A program made the position numbers and the translations under genes. Shown here in pieces: positions 7,701 through 16,416 of a stretch of DNA of 64,000 nucleotides. The stretch comes from Caulobacteraceae bacterium. GTDB lineage: Bacteria > Pseudomonadota > Alphaproteobacteria > Caulobacterales > Caulobacteraceae. Location: contig JAIEQA010000002.1 of the NCBI GenBank assembly GCA_019748095.1, positions 1 to 64,000 on the forward strand, given 5' to 3'. Under the pieces are notes generated by a model that had not been told where the DNA came from, searched no databases, and saw only the letters and a list, made by a program, of their open reading frames with translations. Each line of letters opens with the position of its first letter. The stretch's first letter is position 1.

Positions 7701-9491
7701 TCAGTTGACGCCGGCCATGCCCTTTTTCAGCACGGGCGACAGCACCAGCAGCAGGACGCCGGTTCCGACACCGACCCAGCCGATGGTGTTGTAGAGCGAG
7801 GCATAGGTCTGCAGCGCCAGCGCGGGGTCAGTGACGACCCCGGCCACGGTCTCGGTCGCCGTCGCCTTGGCGATCACGCCGGCCGCAATGTGGGCCACCG
7901 AGCTGGACAGGAACCAGACCCCCATCATCAGGCCCACAACCCGCTCCACCGACAATTTGGTGATCATCGACAAGCCGACCGGCGACAGCAGCAGCTCGCC
8001 CATCGTGTGCAGAAGATAGGTCAGGAAGAGGAACATCAGCGGCACGCGGAAGTCGGCATTGGCCGCATTGAGCGAGGCCCAGGCCAGGACCAGAAAGCCC
8101 GCCCCGACCAGCGCCAGGGCCACGGAGAACTTGACCGGGGTGGAGGGCTCCAGACGGCGTTTGCCCAGCATCACCCAGAGGGCGGCGACGAGCGGCCCCA
8201 GCAGGATGATGATGCCCGGGTTGAACGACTGGGTGTAGCCAACATTGAACCATGACGGCATTTCGGTGGACTGGTCGGCGAACAGGCTGAGCGAGGAGCC
8301 GGCCTGTTCGAACAGGGCCCAGAACAGGACCGAGAAGAAGATCAGCACCTGGGCCACCAGCATGCGGGAGCGTTCGACCCCCTTCAGGCGCGTGACGGTG
8401 TATCCGACCACCACAGCGAAGATGGCCCCGGCGGCCCAGGGCAGCACCGCCTCGATGACTTCATGACGACGGATCAGAAGCCAGGTCGGGAAGACGGCGA
8501 CGAGGCCACCGATCCAGAATACGACCTCCAGCGGGATGCCGAGGACCCTGGTGCCCGCCAGTTTCTCGGGGTTCGGAGGGGCACCGCGCCCCTCCAGCCA
8601 GCCCTGACCCAGGATGAAGGTCAGCAGGCCCAACAGCATACCGATGCCCGCCAGACCGAAGCCATAGGCCCAGCCATAGGTGAAGCCGAGGTAGGAACAG
8701 GCGATGGTGGCGAGGAAGGAGCCGAGATTGATCCCGACGTAGAAGATGGTGAAGCCGCCGTCGCGACGGGGATCGTTCTCCTCATAGAGAGCCCCTACGA
8801 CGGTCGAGATATTGGCCTTGAGGAAACCGACGCCGACGATGATCAACGACAGTGCGAGAAACAGCAGGGGCTCGCCCACCTGGGTGTCGCGGGTGGTCTC
8901 CAGCGTATAGCCGCCCACGGGAATGAAGGCGGGGAAGGCGTCGCCCGGCGTCGTCGCGGGTACGCCCTGGACGATCGGCGCGGCGGCGATCGCGGCCGGG
9001 AGGCCGGACTCGCCGGCGTCGACGCGACGCACGCCCTCGGGCGAGACGACGATCTGGACCCGCTCATCGCCGTTGACGGCGAACAGTTGACGGTCCTGAT
9101 CCCGGCCGTCGACCTCGATGGCATAGGTGGTGTCGCCGATGGTGATCCGTTCACGCCCGCCCGTGCCCTCGAAGGCCATGGTGAAGTGACCGGCGACCAG
9201 CAGGACCGCTCCGATGATGACCGCCTTGCGCGATCCCAGGTATTTGTCGGCGATCAGGCCGCCGACCACCGGCATCAGATACACCAGCGCCGCATAGGCC
9301 GCGTAGATGCCCTGGGCTTCTTCCGGGCCGAACAGGAAATGCTGGATCAGATAGACCGTCAGCATCGCCCGCATGCCGTAGAAGGAGAACCGCTCCCACA
9401 TCTCGGTGAAGAACAGGATCACCAGTCCGCGCGGGTGCCCCAGAAACGTCTTGCGAGGTGCCACGGCACCTGCCCCATCCGTCGAACTCAA
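7701..9491 (-). CDS. POT/PTR2-family proton-coupled peptide transporter
   Basis: About 597 residues. It imports di- and tripeptides with protons through the inner membrane. The POT signature EMWERFSFYGM lies in TM1, followed by the family's TM2-TM5 pattern (GFLKANIS, FYVGINLG) and a C-terminal FLLTYL-type TELL-SPVG motif. About 95 soluble residues are inserted in the periplasmic TM3-TM4 loop, so the protein is longer than the 450-520 residues usual for bacterial members. I chose a TTG start at 9491 because GGGAG sits seven bases upstream. ATG 9539 and GTG 9548 are in frame but have no ribosome site. Confidence 0.88.
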   Translation of the reverse strand: MSSTDGAGAVAPRKTFLGHPRGLVILFFTEMWERFSFYGMRAMLTVYLIQHFLFGPEEAQGIYAAYAALVYLMPVVGGLIADKYLGSRKAVIIGAVLLVAGHFTMAFEGTGGRERITIGDTTYAIEVDGRDQDRQLFAVNGDERVQIVVSPEGVRRVDAGESGLPAAIAAAPIVQGVPATTPGDAFPAFIPVGGYTLETTRDTQVGEPLLFLALSLIIVGVGFLKANISTVVGALYEENDPRRDGGFTIFYVGINLGSFLATIACSYLGFTYGWAYGFGLAGIGMLLGLLTFILGQGWLEGRGAPPNPEKLAGTRVLGIPLEVVFWIGGLVAVFPTWLLIRRHEVIEAVLPWAAGAIFAVVVGYTVTRLKGVERSRMLVAQVLIFFSVLFWALFEQAGSSLSLFADQSTEMPSWFNVGYTQSFNPGIIILLGPLVAALWVMLGKRRLEPSTPVKFSVALALVGAGFLVLAWASLNAANADFRVPLMFLFLTYLLHTMGELLLSPVGLSMITKLSVERVVGLMMGVWFLSSSVAHIAAGVIAKATATETVAGVVTDPALALQTYASLYNTIGWVGVGTGVLLLVLSPVLKKGMAGVN

Positions 9492-9609
9492 CGGCTCACT
9501 CCCTTCAGCCACGCCCGATCGGCGCTCAATTGGCGGCATAAGCAGCACGGCGGGCCCTGACGGACAAGCCTTATGGTCACCGGATCGTTACGAGGGCGGC
9601 ATCGGTGCC

Positions 9610-9630
9610 CCCTCTCCCGCCGGGAGAGGG
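9610..9630. repeat. short palindrome after dnaE2 (possible fragment of the mosaic element)
   Basis: A perfect 9-bp inverted repeat (9610-9618 with 9622-9630, loop GCC) of the CCCTCTCCC/GGGAGAGGG type, four bases past the dnaE2 stop. It resembles a single terminal arm of the larger elements at 1.2 and 12.7 kb. It has no T run on the dnaE2 strand, so a terminator role is uncertain. Confidence 0.5.
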
Positions 9631-9634
9631 AGGG

Positions 9635-12600
9635 TCAGTGGAAATCCCGTGAGCCCGGGAGGACCCGCACATCGCGGGGGTGACGGCCGCGGGCGGGGGC
9701 GTGGCCGGAGCCGGGGGTGGGGTCGGTGGACAGATGCCCCAGCATGGGGGTCCAGTCGATCAGGTCCTCGACCACCAGATGGACCACCCCTTCCGAGCGC
9801 TGGACCCGGCCCCGGGCCAGCACCATCCGGGCCCCCATGGCGACGGGGCGGAGCCGTTCGAACACATCGGGCCAGACCACCAGATTGGCCACCGCCGTCT
9901 CGTCCTCGATGGTCAGGAACACCACCCCTTTGGCCGAACCCGGGCGCTGGCGGACCAGGACGACGCCGCCGACCGAGACGCGGCGGTTGTCGCGGGTCGC
10001 CCTGTACGCCTCGGCCGTCACGGCCCCCGCCCGGGTCAGGCGCTCGCGCAGGAAGGCGACCGGGTGGCCCTTCAGCGACAGGCGGATGGACTGGTAATCG
10101 CCGACGACCTCCTCCGCCGCGGTCAGGCGCGGCAAGGCGGCGGGGGGCGCGCCGTCCGCCTCGTCCAGACCCATGGCCTCGAACAGGGGGGCGCTGGAGG
10201 CCGGGGGCGCGCCCTTCGCTGACCACAGACCCTGACGCCGCGACAGGTCCAGCGAGCCATAGCCGTCGGCCTCGGCCAGTCGGTCCAGGGCAGCGGGCGG
10301 CAGGGCGGCGCGGCGGCGCAGATCCTCCAGATCGCGGAAGGGGGCGACGGCGCGGGCGGTGACGATCGCCCCGGCCCAGGCCTCGCGGAAGCCGTCGATG
10401 GCGCGGAAGCCGAGGCGCAGGGCGTGCTGCGTCTGGCCGGGCCGGGGCTCCAGCGATGCATCCCAGCCGCTGGCGTTCACATCGGGATGGCGCACCTCGA
10501 CGCCATGCTCGCGGGCGTCGCGAACCAGCTGGGCCGGGGCATAGAAGCCCATCGGCTGGCTGTTCAGCAGGGCGGCGGTGAAGACGTCCGGGTAGAAACA
10601 TTTCAGCCAGGACGAGATGTAGACCAGATGAGCGAAGGAACAGGCGTGGCTTTCGGGGAAGCCGTATTCGCCGAAGCCCTTGATCTGGGCGAAGCAGCGC
10701 TGCGCGAACTCAGGCTCATAACCCCGCTGGATCATCCGGCCGACCATCATCTCTTCGTAGTGGCCGATGGTGCTCATGTGGCGGAAGGTGGCCATGGCGC
10801 GGCGCAGGCCGTTGGCCTCGTTGCCGGTAAATTTCGCCGCGTCCATGGCGATGCGCATGGCCTGTTCCTGAAACAGGGGCACACCCAGGGTCTTGTGCAG
10901 GATCAGCCGCAGTTCATCGGGTGAACCGTGGGCCGGGTCCGGATGCGGATAGTCGATGTCGAAGGGCAGACCGTCGGCCTCCGCCGCCCGACGCTCGGCC
11001 CGCCGCTTCAGATAGGGATGGACCATGTCGCCCTGGATCGGACCGGGGCGGACGATGGCGACCTGGACCACCAGATCGTAGAATTCGCGCGGCTTCAGCC
11101 GGGGCAGCATGGCCATCTGGGCCCGGCTTTCGACCTGGAAGACGCCGAGGGAATCGCCGGTCTGGAGCATCTCATAGACGGCCGGGACCTCGCGCGGGAC
11201 GGTGGCGAGCGTCAGGGACCGGCCGTAGTCGGCCTCGATCATCGCGAACGCCCGCTTCAGCGCCGTCAGCATGCCCAGCGCCAGAACATCGACCTTCATC
11301 AGCTTCAGATGGTCGATGTCGTCCTTGTCCCATTCGATAAAGGTGCGGTCGGCCATGGCGGCATTGCCGATGGGCACGATCTCGCACAACGGCTGCTGGC
11401 TGAGAACGAAGCCGCCGACGTGCTGGCTGAGGTGGCGGGGGAAGTGGATCAGCTCGGCGGTCAGATCCAGCGCCAGTTTCATCCGGGGATCGTCGCGGCT
11501 GACGCCGGTGCGGTCGACGTGCTGGTCCTTCACCTCGGCCCCGTACGAGCCCCAGACGGTGTCGGCCAGACGGGCGGTCACATCCTCGGTCAGGCCCAGG
11601 GCCTTGCCCACGTCGCGGATGGCCGAGCGCGGACGATAGTGGATGATGGTGGCGACGATGCCGGCCCGGTCGCGGCCATAGCGGCGATAGACATACTGCA
11701 TCACCTCCTCGCGCCGCTCGTGCTCGAAGTCGACGTCGATGTCGGGCGGTTCGGAGCGCTCGGACGAGATGAACCGCTCGATCAGCATGTCCTGGCTGGT
11801 CGGATCGACATTGGTGATGCCAAGGCAGAAGCAGATGACAGAGTTGGCGGCCGAGCCCCGGCCCTGACACAGGATGTCCCGGTCCGGATGGCGGGCCCAG
11901 GCGACGATGTCGTTCACGGTGAGGAAATAGGGGGCGTAGGCCAGTTCCCGGACCAGCCGCAGTTCCTTGACGATGGTCTGGAGAACCTTGCGCGACACGC
12001 CCTCGGGGAAGGCCCGGCGGGCCCCCTGGACCGTCAGCCGGATCAGCCAGCGCTGGGCCGACCAGCCGGGGGGCACCGGTTCGTCCGGATACTGATAGCT
12101 GAGCTCGCGCAGCGAAAAGGTGCAGGCCCGGACCACGTCCATTGTGCGGGCCAGCGCCGCCTCATGGCCCCGGAACAGGCGGGCCATCTGGACCGGCGGT
12201 TTCAGATGGCGTTCGGCATTGGCCTGAAGCGTCAGGCCCGCGGCATCGATGGTGGTGCCCTCGCGGATACAGGTCAGAACGTCCTGCAGGGGGCGACGGT
12301 CGGGGTGGTGATAGAGGACCGCATTGGTGGCGATCAGGGGCGCGCCGGTCCGCTCCGCCATGGCCGCCAGCCGGTTCAGCCGGGCCCGGTCGCCGCCGCG
12401 CCACAGGGGCTGGGCCGCCAGATACAGGGTGTCGGGCCAGGCCCTGCGCCAGTCTTTCAGCCGGGCCTCGAAGGCGGCGTCGGGCACCTCGGGGGCGACG
12501 GCGAGGGCGATCATGCCGGTGCCGAAGGCGGTAGCCTGTTCGAAGGTCAGACGGGTTTCGCCCTTGGTGATGCGGTCGGGGGTGGAGGCGGAGGGCAGCG

Positions 12601-13150
12601 TCTCCTCCCCGTCGCCCGCTTGGGCGATGGGGAGGTGGCAGCGAGCCTCTCGGCGAGCTGACGGAGGGGGCGACTCCGTCGGCGGGGCAAGGGACGCATC
12701 CCGTTCGCGGCGCCAGGCCCCCATATCGACCACCGGGTCGCCCCCCCCGTCTCGACGGCTCTCGCCGTCGATCCACCCCCCCATCGCCTCCGGCGATGGG
12801 GGGGAGACCGGTGCCTCCAGCACCTCGCTCTTGCCGAGGGTCAGCAGGCGGCAGAGGCGGCCGTAGGCGGGGCGGTCGCGGGGAAAGACGATCAGTTCGG
12901 TGCCGTCCAGAAACACCAGACGGACGCCGACGATGAGCGGAATATCGACCTCCTCGGCCCCCATCAGGGCCCGGACCATACCGGCCAGGGTGTTGCGATC
13001 GGCCACCCCGACGGCGGCCAGACCGAGCGCCTTGGCCTGACGCATCAGCTCGCCGGGGTGGGAGGCTCCCTCCAGAAAGCTGAAATTGGTCCTGGCCCCC
13101 AGTTCGGCATAGCGGCCGTCCCACCCGGAGGGAGTCACCGGCGCGCTCAC
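9635..13150 (-). CDS. dnaE2: error-prone DNA polymerase DnaE2 (ImuC) with in-frame palindromic insertion
   Basis: 1171 residues. This is a C-family alpha-subunit-like polymerase for SOS translesion synthesis and damage-induced mutagenesis, working with ImuA and ImuB. A PHP domain comes first (TNFSFLEG, VADRNTLAG). The palm carries GRGSAANS and the catalytic DIDVDFEH motif. Fingers, a C-terminal OB fold and a tail follow. The GTG start at 13150 overlaps the imuB stop (GTGA). Family members are about 1080-1090 residues. The excess is explained by a proline/charge-rich insertion at about residues 108-199, between LLTLGK and RLTFE, encoded by a palindromic repeat. The frame stays open through it. 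Confidence 0.93.
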   Translation of the reverse strand: MSAPVTPSGWDGRYAELGARTNFSFLEGASHPGELMRQAKALGLAAVGVADRNTLAGMVRALMGAEEVDIPLIVGVRLVFLDGTELIVFPRDRPAYGRLCRLLTLGKSEVLEAPVSPPSPEAMGGWIDGESRRDGGGDPVVDMGAWRRERDASLAPPTESPPPSARREARCHLPIAQAGDGEETLPSASTPDRITKGETRLTFEQATAFGTGMIALAVAPEVPDAAFEARLKDWRRAWPDTLYLAAQPLWRGGDRARLNRLAAMAERTGAPLIATNAVLYHHPDRRPLQDVLTCIREGTTIDAAGLTLQANAERHLKPPVQMARLFRGHEAALARTMDVVRACTFSLRELSYQYPDEPVPPGWSAQRWLIRLTVQGARRAFPEGVSRKVLQTIVKELRLVRELAYAPYFLTVNDIVAWARHPDRDILCQGRGSAANSVICFCLGITNVDPTSQDMLIERFISSERSEPPDIDVDFEHERREEVMQYVYRRYGRDRAGIVATIIHYRPRSAIRDVGKALGLTEDVTARLADTVWGSYGAEVKDQHVDRTGVSRDDPRMKLALDLTAELIHFPRHLSQHVGGFVLSQQPLCEIVPIGNAAMADRTFIEWDKDDIDHLKLMKVDVLALGMLTALKRAFAMIEADYGRSLTLATVPREVPAVYEMLQTGDSLGVFQVESRAQMAMLPRLKPREFYDLVVQVAIVRPGPIQGDMVHPYLKRRAERRAAEADGLPFDIDYPHPDPAHGSPDELRLILHKTLGVPLFQEQAMRIAMDAAKFTGNEANGLRRAMATFRHMSTIGHYEEMMVGRMIQRGYEPEFAQRCFAQIKGFGEYGFPESHACSFAHLVYISSWLKCFYPDVFTAALLNSQPMGFYAPAQLVRDAREHGVEVRHPDVNASGWDASLEPRPGQTQHALRLGFRAIDGFREAWAGAIVTARAVAPFRDLEDLRRRAALPPAALDRLAEADGYGSLDLSRRQGLWSAKGAPPASSAPLFEAMGLDEADGAPPAALPRLTAAEEVVGDYQSIRLSLKGHPVAFLRERLTRAGAVTAEAYRATRDNRRVSVGGVVLVRQRPGSAKGVVFLTIEDETAVANLVVWPDVFERLRPVAMGARMVLARGRVQRSEGVVHLVVEDLIDWTPMLGHLSTDPTPGSGHAPARGRHPRDVRVLPGSRDFH
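12602..12806. repeat. palindromic mosaic element inserted in frame inside dnaE2
   Basis: About 205 bases containing several nested hairpins. 12604-12617/12622-12635 has 14 bp with one G-U. 12639-12660 is CAGC-GA-GCC-tctc-GGC-GA-GCTG. 12660-12665/12675-12680 has 6 bp. 12752-12759/12764-12771 has 8 bp. 12777-12788/12792-12803 is a 12-bp perfect stem. The layout and short blocks (GGGGAGG, GGCAGCGA, GACGG-GGGGG) match the intergenic copy at 1197-1337. Here the element is fully translated within the dnaE2 frame, which remains uninterrupted. Confidence 0.75.
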
Positions 13151-14745
13151 GGGAACATGCCGTGCATCCACCACGAGGGCGGACGTTCGTCGGGCGCGCC
13201 GGTGAACTCGGGTCCATACAGGCCCTCGCGGAACAGCCAGTAGCGCAGGCCCTGATCATCCTCGATCCGGTAGTAGTCGCGGGTGCGGACCTGACGGCCA
13301 TCCGGGCGGGGTCGCCACCATTCCGGGGACAGACGTTCGGGGCCGTCTGCCCTGGAGACCCGGCGCGAGACCCGCCGCCAGGTGAAACGGGCGGGGGCCC
13401 CGTCGGGCAGTTCGGCGATGGCCTCGACCGGCTCGGGCGGGTCGAGCAGCAGCAGGGGGCGGGTGCGGGCGTGGCCCTGGGCCATCGCCGGGGGACGGGG
13501 TTCGGCGCGCCCCAGCGCCGGCCGCCAGCGCTCCGCGCGTTCGGGCAGCCAAGAGCCCCGGGGCTCCGCGATCTGGACCGCGTCCTCGCCCAGCCGGGCC
13601 GAGAGACGGTCGATCAGGGCGGCCAGGCCCTCGGCCGAACGGGCGGCGGCCTCGTCCCCCAGGGTGATCTGACGGGCGAGGACCGGCTCGGTCAGGTCGG
13701 CGGTCAGCATCAGGGCGTCGATGCCGAAGCCGGGATCGAGCCGGGCAATCCCGGTCTCGCGGAACAGCCGCAGCCAGATGTCGACGTCGCGGACGGCCCG
13801 GCCCATGCGGACCGACAGGGTTTCGGCCCGGCCGTCGACGCGGAAGGCGGTCAGGGTCAGGGCCCGGGCCCCCTGCCCGTCCGCCTCCAGCCCCCGGGCC
13901 AGGCTGTCGGCCAGCCCGGGCAGACGGATCTCGATGCCGGCCGTGTCGGTCAGGGGCTCGGCAAACGCCTCCCAGCCGCGATAGCGGGCCGGGGGACGGG
14001 TCGGGGTCAGGGCCTCGGCGGTGCCGCCCAGGGCCTGGTCCAGCCGGCGCACCAGACCGATGCCGTCCCCATCACGGAAGCGGCGGGCGAGGCCGGCGCG
14101 GGGCATGTCATAGAGGGCCCCGATCGTGGTGAGGCCGAACCGCCGGGCCTGTTTCAGGGTGGCCTCGTCGAGGCGCAGGGCCTCCAGCGGCAAGGCGGAC
14201 AGGGCGTCGCGGACGTCGGTCGGACCGGCGATCCGGGTCTCCCGGCCCCGGCGGGCGAGCGCCCAGGCGGCGCCGGGTGTGGCGGCCATGGCGGTCCGCG
14301 CGCGGATGCCGGCAGAGCACAGCCGCTGTTCGATCTGGTCCAGGGTCGCGGCCTCCCCCCCGAACAGATGGGTCGCGCCGGTCAGGTCGAGGAACAGGCC
14401 TTCCAGCCCGCCGTCCGAAAGATCGACGGCGACCGTGGGCGACCAGCGCTCGGCCCAGACCGCCAGCGCCTCAAGCGCCCGGGCGTCGGCGAGGGGATCG
14501 GCGGGGTGGCAGGCGAGGCGCGGGACCATGGCCAGGGCATCGGCCTGGGTCTGGCCGCGCGACAGGTTGAGCGCCCGGGCGGCCGGGTTCAGGGCATGGA
14601 TCACCGCCCCCCGGCTTGCGCGCAGGATCAGGGCCTGTGGCCCCGCATCCGCAGCGAAGGGGTCAGGCGGCGTGGGGCCGGCTGATCGAGCCCGAACCGT
14701 CACCGGCCAGTCGATCAGCCAGACGGAGACGATGCGTCTCATCAT
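13147..14745 (-). CDS. imuB: Y-family-like DNA polymerase subunit ImuB
   Basis: 532 residues. ImuB is a catalytically inactive Y-family relative. It binds the beta clamp and recruits DnaE2 and ImuA to stalled forks. The N-terminus (RRIVSVWLIDWP) replaces the acidic catalytic segment of true Y polymerases. The palm-like LDLTGATHLFGGE and helix-hairpin-helix-like LTTIGALYDMP segments are typical of ImuB. AGCAGG precedes the ATG at 14745. The gene overlaps imuA by 83 bases at its start and dnaE2 by four bases (GTGA) at its end, so the three genes form one coupled operon. Confidence 0.92.
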   Translation of the reverse strand: MMRRIVSVWLIDWPVTVRARSAGPTPPDPFAADAGPQALILRASRGAVIHALNPAARALNLSRGQTQADALAMVPRLACHPADPLADARALEALAVWAERWSPTVAVDLSDGGLEGLFLDLTGATHLFGGEAATLDQIEQRLCSAGIRARTAMAATPGAAWALARRGRETRIAGPTDVRDALSALPLEALRLDEATLKQARRFGLTTIGALYDMPRAGLARRFRDGDGIGLVRRLDQALGGTAEALTPTRPPARYRGWEAFAEPLTDTAGIEIRLPGLADSLARGLEADGQGARALTLTAFRVDGRAETLSVRMGRAVRDVDIWLRLFRETGIARLDPGFGIDALMLTADLTEPVLARQITLGDEAAARSAEGLAALIDRLSARLGEDAVQIAEPRGSWLPERAERWRPALGRAEPRPPAMAQGHARTRPLLLLDPPEPVEAIAELPDGAPARFTWRRVSRRVSRADGPERLSPEWWRPRPDGRQVRTRDYYRIEDDQGLRYWLFREGLYGPEFTGAPDERPPSWWMHGMFP

Positions 14746-15331
14746 CCTGCTCCAGCATCCAGACGCCGGGACGCTCCGTCCGGCTTCGGGTCAGTTCGGC
14801 GCGCAGGGCCAGCCGGCCGGGGGCGCGCGGGTCATGAGGATCGGACGGACCGGCCAGGGTCGAGACCCGCCAGCGCCGTCGCGCCGCGCTGAGATCCCCG
14901 GTCCGGGTGCGCAGCAGGATGCCGGAGGCGTTGCCGTCGCGGGCGGCGAACTCCAGCCGGCGGGTCCGGGTCAGGTCGGCCCCCTCGATCCCGCCCAGCA
15001 CGGCGTCCAGTCCTCCGGAGCGCAGCGCCTGTTCCATGGCCCACAGACAGTCTGCTTCGGTACGGGTGGTGACCAGAACCAGACCCTCGCGGCGGCCGAA
15101 CCGGGCCAGTCCGGGACCATAGGGACGGCCCTGTTCGGCCAGCCAGGCCCGGGTCACGGTCAGGGCGATGCCCCGCCCGGTGCCCGTACCCACGCGCGAC
15201 AGAATGAAGGCCAGGGCCCCGGCCATGTCGCGCGGACCGGCCGCGCAGACCTCTTCCAGACCGCCCGAGAGGAGGATCAGGGCGGGGGAGACGGGGATCG
15301 ATGGGACAGGGGCGGGCGAACGGATTTCCAT
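14663..15331 (-). CDS. imuA: SOS mutagenesis protein ImuA
   Basis: 222 residues. ImuA is a RecA/SulA-like partner of the ImuB-DnaE2 mutasome. It keeps the RecA-fold layout (LILLSGGLEEV, ALAFILSRVG, GLVLVTTRTEADCLW), with weak Walker motifs as is usual in the family. I start it at the ATG at 15331; a TTG at 15349 would add six residues. A LexA box lies 20 bases upstream. The last 83 bases overlap imuB. The cassette order imuA-imuB-dnaE2 is the standard alphaproteobacterial arrangement. Confidence 0.88.
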   Translation of the reverse strand: MEIRSPAPVPSIPVSPALILLSGGLEEVCAAGPRDMAGALAFILSRVGTGTGRGIALTVTRAWLAEQGRPYGPGLARFGRREGLVLVTTRTEADCLWAMEQALRSGGLDAVLGGIEGADLTRTRRLEFAARDGNASGILLRTRTGDLSAARRRWRVSTLAGPSDPHDPRAPGRLALRAELTRSRTERPGVWMLEQDDETHRLRLADRLAGDGSGSISRPHAA

Positions 15332-15350
15332 GGCGGATCTGGACCTCAAT

Positions 15351-15365
15351 GTTCGCTATTTGTTC
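15351..15365 (-). promoter_or_regulatory. LexA (SOS) box upstream of imuA
   Basis: GTTC-N7-GTTC on the plus strand, read GAAC-N7-GAAC toward imuA. This is exactly the direct-repeat LexA operator established for alphaproteobacteria such as Caulobacter and Rhodobacter. It starts 20 bases before the imuA ATG and fits the known SOS induction of this cassette. Confidence 0.88.
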
Positions 15366-15411
15366 TCACCTCTGCCGAGAGTCAAACCGGAATCCGGGCC
15401 GGGTCGTCGCA

Positions 15412-15834
15412 TCAGGCGGGGGGACGGTCGCGCAGGGAGTCGCGGATTTCGGTCAGCAGCCGTTCGGTCGGGGTCGGGCCGGCCGGAGCCGGATCGGGTT
15501 TGGCCGCCTCGGCGCGCCGCAGCCGGTTGATGGCCTTGACCATCAGGAAGACGACGAAGGCCACGATCAGGAACTGGATCACGGTGTTGATGAAGGCCCC
15601 GTACTGGATGGCGACCTCCTCGATCGCCTCGGTGGCGGGGTTCTCGGGAGCCAGCACCCATTTCAGCTCGCTGAAATCGACCCGGCCGAGGATCAGGCCG
15701 ATGGGCGGCATCACCACCTGTTCGACCAGGCTGGTGACGATCTTGCCGAAGGCCGCACCGATGATGACCCCGACGGCGAGGTCGACGACATTGCCGCGGG
15801 CGGCGAATTCCTTGAACTCGGTCAGCAGGGACAC
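15412..15834 (-). CDS. mscL: large-conductance mechanosensitive channel MscL
   Basis: 140 residues, normal length. It forms a homopentameric inner-membrane channel that opens under hypo-osmotic stress. The conserved N-terminal helix ([20 protein letters not shown]) leads into TM1. A periplasmic loop and TM2 ([18 protein letters not shown]) follow, then a charged cytoplasmic helix with the terminal LLTEIRDSL bundle. The GTG start at 15834 is preceded by AAGGGAG. It is on the same strand as, and downstream of, ihfB, and is separately regulated as far as can be seen. Confidence 0.95.
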   Translation of the reverse strand: MSLLTEFKEFAARGNVVDLAVGVIIGAAFGKIVTSLVEQVVMPPIGLILGRVDFSELKWVLAPENPATEAIEEVAIQYGAFINTVIQFLIVAFVVFLMVKAINRLRRAEAAKPDPAPAGPTPTERLLTEIRDSLRDRPPA

Positions 15835-15883
15835 GGGCTCTCCCTTGTCGGAACCGGCGTCAGCCGCCGGCCCTCATGATGAT

Positions 15884-16174
15884 TCAGGCGTCGCCCGAGG
15901 CGTTGAGCCGCTCGCGCAGCTCCTTGCCGCTCTTGAAGAAGGGAACGGCCTTGGCCGGGACATCCACGGTCTCGCCGGTCCGGGGATTGCGGCCCGCCCG
16001 TGCCGGCCGCGCCCGGACCGAGAAGGCCCCGAAGCCGCGCAGCTCGACCCGACCGCCGTCGGCCATGGACTCGGTCATACGACCGAGCACGACATTGACG
16101 ACGCGTTCGACCTCGGCGTGCGTGAGATGCGTGTTCTCGGCCGCCAGCTTTTCGATCAGCTCAGACTTGATCAT
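15884..16174 (-). CDS. ihfB: integration host factor subunit beta
   Basis: 96 residues. The IHF beta subunit pairs with IhfA, bends DNA and shapes promoters, replication origins and recombination sites. It has the HU/IHF fold with the DNA-binding arm [20 protein letters not shown], and starts [11 protein letters not shown] as in other IhfB proteins. The 13 codons of open frame upstream of 16174 are not conserved. Its position directly after rpsA on the same strand (aroA-cmk-rpsA-ihfB) is the conserved order and favours IhfB over HU. Confidence 0.93.
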   Translation of the reverse strand: MIKSELIEKLAAENTHLTHAEVERVVNVVLGRMTESMADGGRVELRGFGAFSVRARPARAGRNPRTGETVDVPAKAVPFFKSGKELRERLNASGDA

Positions 16175-16354
16175 GTCCAGGCCCCCGCCCCTTTCCCGCC
16201 TCGCCAGAGGCAATTACGGGTGCAACTTCAACCGGGTTGCGGAGACCACCCTAACCTTCGCCCGCCGGGCGAAAAAGGCCTGATCGACAGTTTCCGGTCG
16301 GGAAAGAGCTTTAATTGTCAGACGCAGTACACGGATGGGTGTCGGACACCTAAC

Positions 16355-16382
16355 CGGGCGGCCGTTTTGCTCCGGCCGCCCG
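16355..16382 (-). terminator. GC hairpin after rpsA
   Basis: A perfect 10-bp stem (16355-16364 with 16373-16382) with an 8-base loop in the 240-base gap between rpsA and ihfB. There is no strong U run on the rpsA strand (TTAGG follows). It may be a weak terminator or an RNA-stabilising 3' hairpin that sets rpsA apart from ihfB. Confidence 0.4.
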
Positions 16383-16416
16383 TCTGTCCGTTACCGGAGA
16401 GAATGAGCCCTCAGGC

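Noticed and set aside
8860-9180. Possible frameshift or gene fusion in the POT transporter
   Set aside because: The frame is continuous, and the helices on both sides match the family in register, so this is an insertion domain and not damage.
12602-12806. Insertion sequence or MITE with target duplication inside dnaE2
   Set aside because: I found no transposase, no terminal inverted repeats framing the whole element and no clear target-site duplication. A REP/RPE-like palindromic repeat fits better.
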